Positions 54,751 to 64,000 of a DNA stretch of 64,000 nucleotides are shown in pieces. The stretch is from Glycomyces xiaoerkulensis (GTDB taxonomy: Bacteria > Actinomycetota > Actinomycetes > Mycobacteriales > Micromonosporaceae). A model generated the notes under the pieces. That model searched no databases. It saw only the letters and a program-made list of their open reading frames with translations, and had not been told where the DNA came from. The first letter of the stretch is position 1. Each line of letters starts with the position of its first letter. The translations under genes and the position numbers were made by a program. The stretch is taken from NCBI RefSeq assembly GCF_002798405.1, contig NZ_PGGV01000015.1, positions 62,001-126,000 on the forward strand. Direction: 5' to 3'.

Positions 54751-55946
54751 GAGTCCTCCAGTGCGTCCAGGCCCGGCAGGGTCTTGCCTTCGAGGTATTC
54801 GAGGCTGGCGCCGCCGCCGGTGGAGATGTGGCCGAAGCCGTCCTCGGGCAGGCCGAGCGTGCGGACCGCCGCGGCGGAGTCGCCGCCGCCGACGACGGAG
54901 AAGGCGTCCGAGTCGACCAGCGCCTGCGCCACCGCCTTGGTGCCGATCGCGTAGTCGGGGAACTCGAAGACGCCCATCGGGCCGTTCCAGAACACCGTCC
55001 CCGCCCCGGCGATCCGCTCGGCGAAGAGCTTCGCCGACTCGGGGCCGATGTCGAGGCCCATGCGGTCGGCCGGGATCTCGGTGGAGGGGACCACGATCGG
55101 CTCGGCGTCGGCGGCGAACTCGGCCGCGGTCGCGGTGTCTACCGGCAGCAGCAGTTCGACGCCGAGTTCGGCGGCGCGGTCGAGGTAGGTCTTGCAGGTC
55201 TCGACCTGGTCCTTCTCCAGCAGCGAGCCGCCGACCTCGTATCCCCGGGCGACCAGGAAGGTGTACGCCATGCCGCCGCCGACGATGAGCGTGTCGACCT
55301 TGCCCAGCAGGTTGTCGATGACCGCGAGCTTGTCGGAGACCTTGGCGCCGCCGAGGACGACCACGTAGGGCCGCCCGGGGTCGCCGGTCAGCTTGGAGAG
55401 CACGTCGACCTCTTCGGCGATGAGCCGTCCCGCGTAGTGCGGGAGGAGCTTCGCCACGTCGTAGACCGAGGCGTGCTTGCGGTGGACCGCGCCGAAGGCG
55501 TCGTCGACGTAGACGTCGCCGAAGGCGGCGAGCCGGCCGGCGAACTCGGCCCGCTCGGTGTCGTCCTTCGCCGTCTCCCCGCGGTTGAAGCGGAGGTTCT
55601 CCAGCAGCAGCACGCCGCCGTCGGCCTGGTCGACGGCCTTGCGCTCGGCGTCGGTGTCGACGGTGTCGGCGGCGTAGGCGACCTCTCGCTCGAGGACCTC
55701 GCCGAGGCGCTGGGCCACGGGGGCCAGCGAGAAGGCCGGGTCCGGTTCGCCCTTGGGGCGGCCCAGGTGCGAGCAGACCACGACGCGGGCGCCCGCCTCG
55801 GCGAGCGCCTGGAGCGTGGGTGCGACGGCGCGGATGCGGCCGTCGTCGGTGATGGTCTTGCCGTCCAGAGGAACGTTGAGGTCGGCGCGTACCAGGACGC
55901 GCCGACCGGAGACGCCCTCCTTCAGGAGTTCGTCGAGCGTTTTCAT
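54747..55946 (-). CDS. pgk: Phosphoglycerate kinase
   Basis: 399 residues from ATG 55946. Substrate-level ATP synthesis from 1,3-bisphosphoglycerate. Shows [11 protein letters not shown] (near residue 18), [32 protein letters not shown] and the C-terminal GGGDSAAAV. 5 bp downstream of gap and coupled to tpiA. Confidence 0.98.
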   Translation of the reverse strand: MKTLDELLKEGVSGRRVLVRADLNVPLDGKTITDDGRIRAVAPTLQALAEAGARVVVCSHLGRPKGEPDPAFSLAPVAQRLGEVLEREVAYAADTVDTDAERKAVDQADGGVLLLENLRFNRGETAKDDTERAEFAGRLAAFGDVYVDDAFGAVHRKHASVYDVAKLLPHYAGRLIAEEVDVLSKLTGDPGRPYVVVLGGAKVSDKLAVIDNLLGKVDTLIVGGGMAYTFLVARGYEVGGSLLEKDQVETCKTYLDRAAELGVELLLPVDTATAAEFAADAEPIVVPSTEIPADRMGLDIGPESAKLFAERIAGAGTVFWNGPMGVFEFPDYAIGTKAVAQALVDSDAFSVVGGGDSAAAVRTLGLPEDGFGHISTGGGASLEYLEGKTLPGLDALEDS

Positions 55947-55951
55947 GGGTG

Positions 55952-56968
<1,017 letters not shown>

Positions 56969-56996
56969 CTAGAACAGAAGGTGAATATCTCTGACT

Positions 56997-57009
56997 GAAC
57001 GATCCGTTC
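56997..57009 (-). promoter_or_regulatory. Candidate operator before gap
   Basis: GAACG, 3-bp spacer ATC, CGTTC: a perfect 13-bp dyad in the gap leader. A TATTCA-like -10 lies between it and the gene. No known actinobacterial regulator motif was matched, so the assignment is tentative. Confidence 0.35.
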
Positions 57010-57189
57010 CACCGAAGAGCGACGGTTGAACAGATCGCGCTGTTCGGCCTCGTCGCCGAGCACACTTCGACCTTATAACGCCGCCCCCGGAACACGGGAG
57101 CGTGCGAAGGTCCCCTCGATCATGTCACAGCCGCCACAGCGGCATGACGTCGCGGTTAAGAAAGCGCTGTCAGGCGGCGTGGCACGGCT

Positions 57190-58176
57190 CTACGCTGCGA
57201 GAGCCTCCTCTTCGGCCACGGCGTCGTCGGGGCCGGGGACGCCCTCCTCGGCGGCCCGCTTGGTCGCCATGTTGATGAGCCGCCTGATCCGGCCGGCGAT
57301 CGCATCCTTCGTCAGCGGCGGGTCGGCCATCGCGCCGAGCTCCTCCAGCGACGCCTGCCGGTGCGCGAGGCGGAGCCGGCCCGCACCGGCCAGGTGCTCG
57401 GGCACGTCGTCGCCGAGGATCTCCAGAGCGCGGGTGACCTTCGCCGCCGCGGCCACCGCAGCCCGGGCCGACCGGCGCAGGTTGGCGTCGTCGAAGTTGG
57501 CGAGCCGGTTGGCGGTGGCGCGGACCTCGCGCCGCACCCGGCGCTCCTCCCAGGCCAGGACCGAGGTATGAGCGCCCAGTCTCGTGAGCAGTTCGCCGAT
57601 GGCGTCGCCGTCGCGGATGACGACCCGGTCGACGCCGCGGACGTCGCGGGACTTGGCGCTGATGCCCAGGCGCCGGGCGGACCCGACCAGCGCCAGTGCG
57701 GTCTCGGGGCCGGGGCAGGTGACTTCCAGCGACGAGGAGCGGCCCGGCTCGGTCAGGGAGCCGCGGGCGAGGAAGGACCCGCGCCAGGCGGCCTCGGCGC
57801 AGCAGGGGTAGGCGCCGACGACGTGCGCGGGCAGTCCCCGGACGGGGTAGCCGCGCTGGTCGGTCAGCCCGATCTGGCGGGCGAAGGCCTGGCCGTCGGC
57901 CATGACGCGCAGCAGGTAGTGGTTGGAGCGCCGGAGCCCGGCCGCGACCAGGACGTGGACCTCGGAGTCGTAGTTGTAGAGCTCGTTGATCATCTTCTTG
58001 GCGCGGCGGGCGACGTTGCCGGCGTCGACCTCGGCCTCCACGACGACGTTCCCGGCGCCGACCAGGTGGAGTCCGCCGGCGAAGCGGAACAGCGCACCGA
58101 GCTCGGCGCGCTGGCAACAGGACTTGGCGACCTCTGTCCGGCTGAGTTCGTCCTTGACCTCCGAGGTCATCGCCAT
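57190..58176 (-). CDS. whiA: DNA-binding sporulation/division regulator WhiA
   Basis: 328 residues. ATG 58176 gives the usual [13 protein letters not shown] start. N-terminal LAGLIDADG-like domain (with [19 protein letters not shown] and [19 protein letters not shown]) and C-terminal helix-turn-helix ([21 protein letters not shown]). In Streptomyces WhiA works with WhiB to start sporulation septation. Follows yvcK by 4 bp. Confidence 0.97.
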   Translation of the reverse strand: MAMTSEVKDELSRTEVAKSCCQRAELGALFRFAGGLHLVGAGNVVVEAEVDAGNVARRAKKMINELYNYDSEVHVLVAAGLRRSNHYLLRVMADGQAFARQIGLTDQRGYPVRGLPAHVVGAYPCCAEAAWRGSFLARGSLTEPGRSSSLEVTCPGPETALALVGSARRLGISAKSRDVRGVDRVVIRDGDAIGELLTRLGAHTSVLAWEERRVRREVRATANRLANFDDANLRRSARAAVAAAAKVTRALEILGDDVPEHLAGAGRLRLAHRQASLEELGAMADPPLTKDAIAGRIRRLINMATKRAAEEGVPGPDDAVAEEEALAA

Positions 58177-58180
58177 TTTG

Positions 58181-59098
58181 TTAATCACCATCTTCGACGA
58201 GCAGGTTTCCCAATACGGCGGCAAGCGCGGCCACGTCGTGGGTGACGACGTCCGCGGCAAGGTCCGCCGCCACCAACCGGGCCCGCAACGATTGTGCCGC
58301 ACTGTTCAACGAGCGGGGGTCGTCGAGGGTTCGGCCGTCGCCGGAGACGACGTAGTGAAACCGGACACCCTCGGCGTATCGGGCCAGCGCCTCGAGGTGT
58401 CCGGCCGGGGTGAGGCCGTCGGTCTCCTTCTCCTCGGAGAGATTGAGCACCAACGCGCGGCGGGCGTCGGCGGCGGCGACGGCCTCGCGCAGCTCCGGCA
58501 GGAGCAGGTGCGGGATCACGCTGGTGTACCAGGAGCCGGGCCCGAACACGTGCCAGTCGGCCTCGGCGACCGCTTCGAGGGCCTCGGGGCAGGCGGGGGC
58601 GTCGGCCGGGAGGAGCCGGACGGTGTCCACCGCGCCGTCGGCGACCGCGACGTCGTGCTGGCCGACGATCGTGCGCACTCCCTCGCCCTCGACCAGGTCG
58701 GCCTCGATGTGGAGCGGCTCGCACGCCATGGGGAGGATGCGGGCGCGGCAGCCGAGGAGCTCGGCGGCCTCGCCGAGGGCGTCGACCGGGTTGGAGCGGC
58801 GCTCCAGCAGCGAGGTGAGGATGACGTTGCCGACCGGATGGCCGGCCAGGAAGTCGGTGCCGCCGAATCGGTGCGCGAAGAGGCGGGTCGCCGTCGTCCG
58901 GTCCGGGCCGGCGGTGGCGACGAGCGCCTTGCGCAGGTCCCCCGGCGGCAGGACCGGCCGGGAGTCGCGGATGATCCCCGACGAACCGCCGTCGTCGGCG
59001 ACGGTCACCACGGCCGTCAGGTCGATGTCGAGCCGGGTGAGCGCACGCAGCGAGGCCGACAGGCCCCGGCCACCGCCGAAAGCGACGACTCTGGTCAT
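58181..59098 (-). CDS. yvcK: Gluconeogenesis/wall-morphology factor YvcK (CofD-like)
   Basis: 305 residues. Starts [17 protein letters not shown], with [11 protein letters not shown] (near residue 32) and HPVGNVIL, the CofD/YvcK nucleotide-sugar-binding pattern. Controls peptidoglycan precursor flux in relatives. Sits between rapZ and whiA, a gene order conserved in Gram-positive bacteria. Confidence 0.95.
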   Translation of the reverse strand: MTRVVAFGGGRGLSASLRALTRLDIDLTAVVTVADDGGSSGIIRDSRPVLPPGDLRKALVATAGPDRTTATRLFAHRFGGTDFLAGHPVGNVILTSLLERRSNPVDALGEAAELLGCRARILPMACEPLHIEADLVEGEGVRTIVGQHDVAVADGAVDTVRLLPADAPACPEALEAVAEADWHVFGPGSWYTSVIPHLLLPELREAVAAADARRALVLNLSEEKETDGLTPAGHLEALARYAEGVRFHYVVSGDGRTLDDPRSLNSAAQSLRARLVAADLAADVVTHDVAALAAVLGNLLVEDGD

Positions 59099-59196
59099 TA
59101 GTGGTTACTCCGGGTCGAGGGGAGGAGGGCCGGCGGTCGGCTGCGTGCGGGGCGCGCGCCGCGCCCGCGGCGTCGGGCGCGATACCGCGACTGGGG

Positions 59197-60075
59197 TCAT
59201 TCGTTCCCCCGGTCGCGGTGATGGGTGTTGGCGGGGAAGCCGGCGTCGCCCAGGCGCCGCGCCAGCTCTTCGGTGATGGCCACGCTGCGGTGCTTGCCGC
59301 CGGTGCATCCGATCGCGATCGTCATGTACCGCTTGCCTTCCCGCTCGAATCCTTCGGTGGTGCCGAGCAGCAGGGAGGCGTAGGCCTCGACGAACGCCTC
59401 GGCGCCGTCCTGGTCCAGGACGTAGTCCGAGACGGCCTCGTCGGTACCGGTGTGCTCGCGCAGGCTCGGAACCCAGTACGGGTTGGGAAGGAATCGTACG
59501 TCAGCGACGTAGTCGGCATCGCGCGGGATGCCGTACTTGAAGCCGAAGGACATGCAGGTGAACTGGAGCCCGGGGGTGGAGGGGGCGAGGAAGGCCTTCT
59601 CGACCCGATCGCGGAGCTGGTTCTCGTTCAGGTGCGTGGTGTCGAACAGGGTGTCGGCCGAGTTCCGGGCCGGCTCGAGCAGGCGCCGCTCGGCGGCGAT
59701 GCCGTCGCCGAGCAGGCCGTCGCCCTGCAGCGGGTGGGCGCGGCGGACCTTCTCGAAGCGGCGGATGATCACATCGTCGTCGGCGTCGACGAACACCAGG
59801 TGCGGCTTGAAGCCCGCCTTGCGGAGGTCCTCGATGACGCCCACCAGGTCGGTCATGAACGCCCGGGCCCGCACGTCCAGCACCATCGCGGTGCGCCTGG
59901 TCTCGCTGCCTCCGGCGGCCGCGAGCTCGGCGGCCTGGGCCACCAGCGACTCCGGGAGGTTGTCGACCACGTAATACCCGACGTTCTCCAGGGCGCGCGC
60001 CACCGTCGACCGGCCACCGCCGGAGATACCGGTGACGATGACCAGGTCCAGTTCGCCCTCATCTGCCGAATTCAT
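59197..60075 (-). CDS. rapZ: Nucleotide-binding protein RapZ/YvcJ
   Basis: 292 residues. P-loop GISGGGRST (near residue 16; many homologues have GMSGAGRS), VVDNLP and the C-terminal IAIGCTGGKHRSV motif. In E. coli RapZ controls GlmS; its actinobacterial role is uncertain. A 98-bp spacer to yvcK holds nothing recognisable. Confidence 0.95.
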   Translation of the reverse strand: MNSADEGELDLVIVTGISGGGRSTVARALENVGYYVVDNLPESLVAQAAELAAAGGSETRRTAMVLDVRARAFMTDLVGVIEDLRKAGFKPHLVFVDADDDVIIRRFEKVRRAHPLQGDGLLGDGIAAERRLLEPARNSADTLFDTTHLNENQLRDRVEKAFLAPSTPGLQFTCMSFGFKYGIPRDADYVADVRFLPNPYWVPSLREHTGTDEAVSDYVLDQDGAEAFVEAYASLLLGTTEGFEREGKRYMTIAIGCTGGKHRSVAITEELARRLGDAGFPANTHHRDRGNE

Positions 60076-60157
60076 GACTCAAGTATTCCCCGAGGTTGAT
60101 CTTGGCGGCGCCGGGACACGGCGCCGGGTCAATACCGCCATAGCTAACACGGCGGCG

Positions 60158-62041
60158 TCAATCCGCGTTGTCCTCGGGATTGCGCAGATGTGACCGGATG
60201 GCTTCGGCCAGTTTAGGACCGATGCCGGGAACCGCCTCCAGGTCGGCCGGATCGGCCTCGCGGACGCGCTTGACCGACCCGAACCGGCGCAGCAGCGCCC
60301 TGCGCTTGGACTCCCCCAGGCCGGGGACGCCGTCGAGCGCGGACCGCCGCATGCGCTTGCGGCGGCGGCTGCGGTGGAGCGAGATCGCGAAGCGGTGGGC
60401 CTCGTCGCGGACGCGCTGCATGAGATAGAGCGCCTCGGAGGTGCGCGAGAGGATCACCGGGTACTCCTCCCCCGGCAGCCAGATCTCCTCCAGGCGCTTG
60501 GCCAGGCCGGCGAGGTTGACCGTGTCGACCCCCATCTCGGCGAATACCTGCTCGGCGGCGGCGACCTGCGGCCGGCCGCCGTCGACGACCAGGAGCTGGG
60601 GCGGGTAGCGGAAACCCGTGCGCGGCTCGTCGCCCTCCTCGAGCGGCGATCCGGCCGGCTGCTCCTCCAGCTTCGACAGGCGGCGGCGGAGGGTCTCCCG
60701 GAGCGAGGACAGGTCGTCCTTCTGCTCGCCCTTGACGACGAAGCGGCGGTACTCGCTCTTGCGGGGCAGGCCGTCCTCGAACACCACCATGGAGGCGACC
60801 ACGTCCTCACCCTGCGACTGGGAGACGTCGTAGCACTCGATGCGCAACGGCGCCTCGGGCAGATCGAGGGCGTCGGCGAGCTCCTCCAGGGCCCGGGAGC
60901 GCGCGGTGAGGTCGCCGGCGCGTTTGAGCTTGTGCCGCTGCAGGGCCTCGCGGGCGTTCTTGTCCACCGTCTCGGCCAGCGCGCGCTTGTCGCCGCGCCG
61001 GGGCACCCGCAGGCCGACCTTGGCGCCGCGGCTCTCGGAGAGCCAGTCGGTGATCGCCGCGGCGTCCTCGGGCAGGGCCGGAACGAGGACCTCGCGCGGG
61101 ACGACCTCGCCGAGTTCGCCGTAGAACTGGGTGCAGAAGCGCTCGACGATGCCGGGCAGGTCGACCGGTTCGGGCTTGTCGATGATCCAGCCGCGCTGGC
61201 CGCGGATGCGGCCGCGGCGGACGTGGAAGACCTGGACGGCGGCCTGCAGCTCGTCGTCGGCGACGGCCATGACGTCGCAGTCGACGTCGTCGGCGAGGAC
61301 GACCACCTGCTGTTCGAGGACCTTGTCGAGGGCGGCGAGGTCGTCGCGCAGGCGGGCGGCCTTCTCGAAGTCGAGGGACTCGGAGGCGGCCTGCATGTCG
61401 TCCAGGAGGCGCCGGCGGACCGGGGCGGTGTCGCCGGACATGAACGAGCAGAATCCGTCGACCAGTTCGCGGTAGTCCGCCTCGGAGATGTCGCCGACGC
61501 ACGGGGCCGAGCATTTGCCGATGTCGGCCAGCAGGTTGGGGCGGCCGATCCGGCCGCAGCGTTTGAACTCGGTGTCCGAGCAGGTGCGGATGGGGAAGAC
61601 CCGGGTGAGCAGGTCGAGGGTCTGGCGGATGGCCCAGGCGCTGCCGAAGGGGCCGAAGTAGCGGACGCCTTTGCGGCGGTTGCCGCGCATGACCTGGGCG
61701 CGGGGGAACCGGTCGCCGACGGTGACGGCGAGCCACGGGTAGGACTTGTCGTCCCGGAACATCACGTTGAAGCGGGGGTCGTACTCCTTGATCCAGGTCC
61801 ATTCGAGCTGGAGGGCCTCGACCTCGGTGCCGACGACGGTCCATTCGACGCTGCGGGCGGTGTTGACCATGCGGCGGGTGCGCTCGTGGAGCCGGGTCTC
61901 GTCGGCGAAGTACGAGTTGAGCCGGTTGCGGAGGTTCTTGGCCTTGCCGACGTAGATGACCCGGCGGTCGCGGTCCCGGAAGCGGTAGACGCCGGGCTCG
62001 GTGGGGATGGTGCCCGGCGCGGGACGGTAATCAACGCTCAC
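60158..62041 (-). CDS. uvrC: Excinuclease ABC subunit C
   Basis: 627 residues from GTG 62041. Nuclease that makes both incisions in excision repair. GIY-YIG domain at the N-terminus ([21 protein letters not shown]), UVR motif (about residues 200-235, [19 protein letters not shown]), RNase H-like core and tandem helix-hairpin-helix at the C-terminus ([26 protein letters not shown]). First gene of uvrC-rapZ-yvcK-whiA. The GTG lacks a strong ribosome site. Confidence 0.97.
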   Translation of the reverse strand: MSVDYRPAPGTIPTEPGVYRFRDRDRRVIYVGKAKNLRNRLNSYFADETRLHERTRRMVNTARSVEWTVVGTEVEALQLEWTWIKEYDPRFNVMFRDDKSYPWLAVTVGDRFPRAQVMRGNRRKGVRYFGPFGSAWAIRQTLDLLTRVFPIRTCSDTEFKRCGRIGRPNLLADIGKCSAPCVGDISEADYRELVDGFCSFMSGDTAPVRRRLLDDMQAASESLDFEKAARLRDDLAALDKVLEQQVVVLADDVDCDVMAVADDELQAAVQVFHVRRGRIRGQRGWIIDKPEPVDLPGIVERFCTQFYGELGEVVPREVLVPALPEDAAAITDWLSESRGAKVGLRVPRRGDKRALAETVDKNAREALQRHKLKRAGDLTARSRALEELADALDLPEAPLRIECYDVSQSQGEDVVASMVVFEDGLPRKSEYRRFVVKGEQKDDLSSLRETLRRRLSKLEEQPAGSPLEEGDEPRTGFRYPPQLLVVDGGRPQVAAAEQVFAEMGVDTVNLAGLAKRLEEIWLPGEEYPVILSRTSEALYLMQRVRDEAHRFAISLHRSRRRKRMRRSALDGVPGLGESKRRALLRRFGSVKRVREADPADLEAVPGIGPKLAEAIRSHLRNPEDNAD

Positions 62042-62079
62042 GTGGACCAGGCTATATCCCGCGCCGGACACCGCTTCCG

Positions 62080-63015
62080 CTATGGCATGCCCGCCAAGGC
62101 CGTCAGTTCGGACTGGAGGTCGCCGACCTCGGCTGCGTCCATGCCTCTGGCGGTGAACCAGCCGCCGAGGTTCTGCACGTCTCGGACGAGGAACTCCCGT
62201 CCCATCGGGTTGGCGTATATGTCGACGATCTGCGGCAGGTCCAGCAGGATCAGGCGGCCGTCGTGGACGACGGTGTTGTAAGCCGAGAGGTCGCCGTGGG
62301 TGAAACCGTGCTCGGTCATGAGCCGCAGGTTCTCGCAGGCCTGGTCCCAGAGGCTTTCGAGTTCGGGCTCGTCGGGCCGGGTCTCGGCCAGGCGGGGCGC
62401 GGCGGCGCGGTCGGCGCCGACGAACTCCATGATCACCTCGGTGCCGAGGATCTGGACCGGGTACGGGACGGCGACGCCGGCGGTGTGGAGCCGCTGGAGC
62501 GCGTCGAACTCGGCGGCGGCCCAGCGGCCGGCGGCCTGTTCGAGGCCGAAGCGGGTGCGTTTGGCGAGGGCGCGGCGGTCGCGGGAGCGCCTGGCGGTGC
62601 GTCCGGCGGTGTAGTCGGCGGCGCGGTTGAAGTGGGTGTGCTCGGCCGATCGGTACCGTTTGGAGGCCATGACCGTCGCCCGGTCGGTGCCGGGCACGGC
62701 GCGTTCGATGAGGTGGACGTCGGCCTCTTTGCCGGTTTTGAGGACGCCGAGCTCGTGGTCGACCGCGCCGAGGTCGGTGATGATCCAGTCGGGCCAGGGC
62801 CGGGGGCCGCGCTGGAGCGGCTCGGACTGGTCCCAGATCGACCAGCGGTCGCCGCTGGGCGGTCCGTCGTCGCAGGGTCCGTGGTCGTCGGGGTCGGCCG
62901 AGCGCATGGCCTCGAAGCGTTCCCGCTCCTGCGGGGAGAAGACCTCGTCCTCGTCGACCGGTCGGCGGCGGGCGGTGGATTGGAAGGTGGAAGTGCGGTC
63001 GGGTCTGCGTGCCAC
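62080..63015 (-). CDS. RIO-family atypical serine kinase
   Basis: 311 residues from GTG 63015, with AGGAG 9 bases upstream. Glycine loop [11 protein letters not shown] (near residue 92), ATP-binding Lys in VMASKRYR, catalytic loop [13 protein letters not shown] (near residue 236) and metal Asp in [10 protein letters not shown]. This is a bacterial RIO1-like kinase of the kind found in many actinobacteria. Target unknown. Upstream of uvrC by 38 bp. Confidence 0.88.
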   Translation of the reverse strand: MARRPDRTSTFQSTARRRPVDEDEVFSPQERERFEAMRSADPDDHGPCDDGPPSGDRWSIWDQSEPLQRGPRPWPDWIITDLGAVDHELGVLKTGKEADVHLIERAVPGTDRATVMASKRYRSAEHTHFNRAADYTAGRTARRSRDRRALAKRTRFGLEQAAGRWAAAEFDALQRLHTAGVAVPYPVQILGTEVIMEFVGADRAAAPRLAETRPDEPELESLWDQACENLRLMTEHGFTHGDLSAYNTVVHDGRLILLDLPQIVDIYANPMGREFLVRDVQNLGGWFTARGMDAAEVGDLQSELTALAGMP

Positions 63016-63254
63016 TGCGGTTTGCTCCTGTGCGGAAGTCCGGCGGCACGCGGAGTGGATCAGCGCGCGCCGACGGGAGGTGGACTGGATTTCGAGGCGA
63101 GGCGGAGAACAACGACAGCCATCAGTACACACCTCCAAACACGCTGGGGCCCTGAGCGTTCCGAAGCCATCAGGGCGACTGGAGGGGACTTTAGCGGGCC
63201 GGGACGGCCACCCGCAACCTAGTTTTCTGCCGAACCAAGACCGTGCTGTGTAGA

Positions 63255-63266
63255 TATCTTGAGATA
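63255..63266 (+). promoter_or_regulatory. Candidate antitoxin autoregulatory operator
   Basis: TATCT, TG, AGATA: a 12-bp dyad over the probable -10 (TAGATA/GATACA region), 11 bp before the antitoxin ATG. Antitoxins of the Phd/YefM type usually bind such a dyad. No other promoter element was clear. Confidence 0.45.
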
Positions 63267-63277
63267 CAAAGGGCTTC

Positions 63278-63577
63278 ATGGATACACGACCTCCGCGTGA
63301 AATCGGAATCCGTGACCTGAGCCTGCACACCAGCGAGTATCTGGCCTGGGTGAGCAAGGGGCACGAACTCGTCGTGACGAACCGCGGGCGGCCCGCCGCC
63401 CGGCTGGTGCCGATCACCGATCCCGGCGAAGACCGCATCGATGCCTTGATCCGGTCGGGAGCACTGATCGCGCCGAAGGAGCCGGGCGACCCGCTCGACG
63501 TCCTCACTGTGGTGTCTTCGGAATCGGCGCCGACCAGCGAACAGGTCCTCGACGACATCCGCGAGGACCGCCTGTGA
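63278..63577 (+). CDS. Phd/YefM-family antitoxin
   Basis: 99 residues. IGIRDLSLHTSEYLAWVSKG, then ELVVTNRGRPAARLVPI, is a textbook Phd/YefM DNA-binding fold; the C-terminal acidic region (residues 60-99) is the usual toxin-neutralising tail. AAAGGG lies 4 bases before ATG. It overlaps a GTG-started toxin gene by 4 bp, but that toxin breaks off after about a dozen codons. Complete and probably functional on its own. Confidence 0.9.
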   Translation: MDTRPPREIGIRDLSLHTSEYLAWVSKGHELVVTNRGRPAARLVPITDPGEDRIDALIRSGALIAPKEPGDPLDVLTVVSSESAPTSEQVLDDIREDRL

Positions 63578-63612
63578 TCTATTTCGACACGTCGGCCCTG
63601 ATCAATGACGCA
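63574..63612 (+). pseudogene. VapC-type PIN toxin, 5' fragment only
   Basis: GTG 63574 overlaps the antitoxin stop (GTGA). It encodes IYFDTSALIND, the invariant start of PIN-domain RNases with the first catalytic Asp. After that no PIN sequence appears; the frame continues antisense to another antitoxin gene and ends at 63798. The remaining acidic catalytic residues are lost, so no active toxin can be made. Confidence 0.75.
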
Positions 63613-63623
63613 GACATCGCCGA

Positions 63624-63872
63624 TCAGCAGGACGTGTCTCCCAACGACTCGCGGATCCGGGTGTCGCGTTCCCTGCGGGACTCCTCCACGGCGGGGGCCG
63701 TGTCAAACGCCTCGTCGATCGGGTCTTCGAGCACGTCCTCCAGCCAGTCGCCGATGGAAATCCTCGCGAGGTCGCGCTGGATCAGGCCCTTCACGTAGGC
63801 CGACAGGTCGACGCCTGGTTCGGCGGCCTCGCCGAGCTCGCCATCTCCATTCGGTACCCGTTGGAACTCCAC
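63624..63872 (-). CDS. Ribbon-helix-helix-like antitoxin, toxin lost
   Basis: 82 residues in the longest frame, start uncertain (GTG 63872). VDLSAYVKGLIQRDLAR (near residues 21-37) fits the helices of an RHH domain, and the acidic tail IGDWLEDVLEDPIDEAF, then ESRRERDTRIRESL, fits an antitoxin neutralising segment. Eight bases after its stop (TGA at 63626-63624) an ATG at 63617 could open a toxin gene, but it reads only about a dozen codons (MSASLIRADV) before a stop. Family assignment is by pattern and moderate. Confidence 0.55.
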   Translation of the reverse strand: MEFQRVPNGDGELGEAAEPGVDLSAYVKGLIQRDLARISIGDWLEDVLEDPIDEAFDTAPAVEESRRERDTRIRESLGDTSC

Positions 63873-64000
63873 GACCCGATCATGGCATGCATCGCCTGCT
63901 CGATCGGTCCATTCGAAGCCCCGAGCCGTCGTGCCTCCGCGAGCGTGTCGGCCGGTTCAGTGCCCGGTCGAGTCGTAGTTGCGCAGTCCGGCGCACGTCA
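63873..64000. other. Window-end stretch upstream of the second antitoxin
   Basis: 128 bp that read open on the minus strand but show no recognisable domain; it may contain the promoter of the antitoxin at 63624-63872 or the end of a gene beyond the window. Confidence 0.4.

Noticed and set aside
63624-63798. Full-length toxin reading from GTG 63574 to 63798
   Set aside because: Only the first dozen codons look like a PIN protein; the rest is Ser/Arg-rich sequence antisense to the neighbouring antitoxin.

Overview
The window is high-GC DNA from an actinomycete. WhiA, RbpA, OpcA, the acVLRF1-type release factor, MurT/GatD and a SufR-headed suf operon all point to Actinomycetota. A secreted plant-polysaccharide arsenal fits a soil or plant-associated filamentous genus; Glycomycetaceae is possible, but this is inference without a database search. 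No tRNA, rRNA, CRISPR array, insertion sequence or phage was seen.

Layout. 1-1.7 kb: aroK (cut by the window edge) and aroC. 1.9-9.1 kb: a LacI-family regulator followed by two tandem GH9 cellulases, each a complete unit with near-identical promoter, 14-bp operator, secreted CBM4-Ig-GH9-CBM2 enzyme and GC-rich terminator; then a small secreted repeat protein. 9.5-16.4 kb: a prepilin peptidase, uvrA, a secreted SH3/glucosaminidase protein and typA. 16.4-24 kb: a PAC2 protein, a shortened dcw cluster (mraZ-rsmH-ftsL-ftsI) with a four-repeat MraZ box, and the divergent murT-gatD pair. 24-27.4 kb: a GH42 beta-galactosidase with a ROK-type operator, an F420/NADP-reductase-like protein and an Asp/Glu-racemase-like protein. 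27.4-34.7 kb: sufR-B-D-Rieske-C-S-U-T ending in a Vms1-like peptidyl-tRNA hydrolase. 34.8-40.7 kb: ctaA and ctaB (heme A synthesis) separated by an accessory block with a toxin-less antitoxin, a secreted GH51 arabinofuranosidase and an ADP-ribosylglycohydrolase. 40.9-49 kb: tkt-tal-pgi-zwf-opcA-pgl, a central carbon operon. 49-53.2 kb: rbpA, a quinone-reductase-like enzyme, a ROK regulator and a BlaI/M56 pair. 53.5-63 kb: secG, tpiA-pgk-gap, whiA-yvcK-rapZ-uvrC and a RIO kinase. 63.2-64 kb: remains of two convergent toxin-antitoxin modules.

How it works together. The GH9, GH42 and GH51 enzymes supply sugars from cellulose and hemicellulose. The oxidative and non-oxidative pentose phosphate genes and the glycolytic triose genes process them. 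The suf operon and ctaA/ctaB build Fe-S clusters and heme A for respiration. The cell-wall genes (mraZ-ftsI, murT-gatD) and whiA serve growth and division.

Most unusual features: (i) two scars where antitoxin genes survive and toxin genes are missing, one of them fused antisense into the 3' end of ctaA; (ii) duplication of a whole cellulase transcription unit with a mosaic CBM4; (iii) a ribosome-rescue hydrolase gene at the tail of the suf operon; (iv) a two-repeat cysteine-containing secreted protein of unknown function beside the cellulases; (v) a dcw cluster that stops after ftsI.
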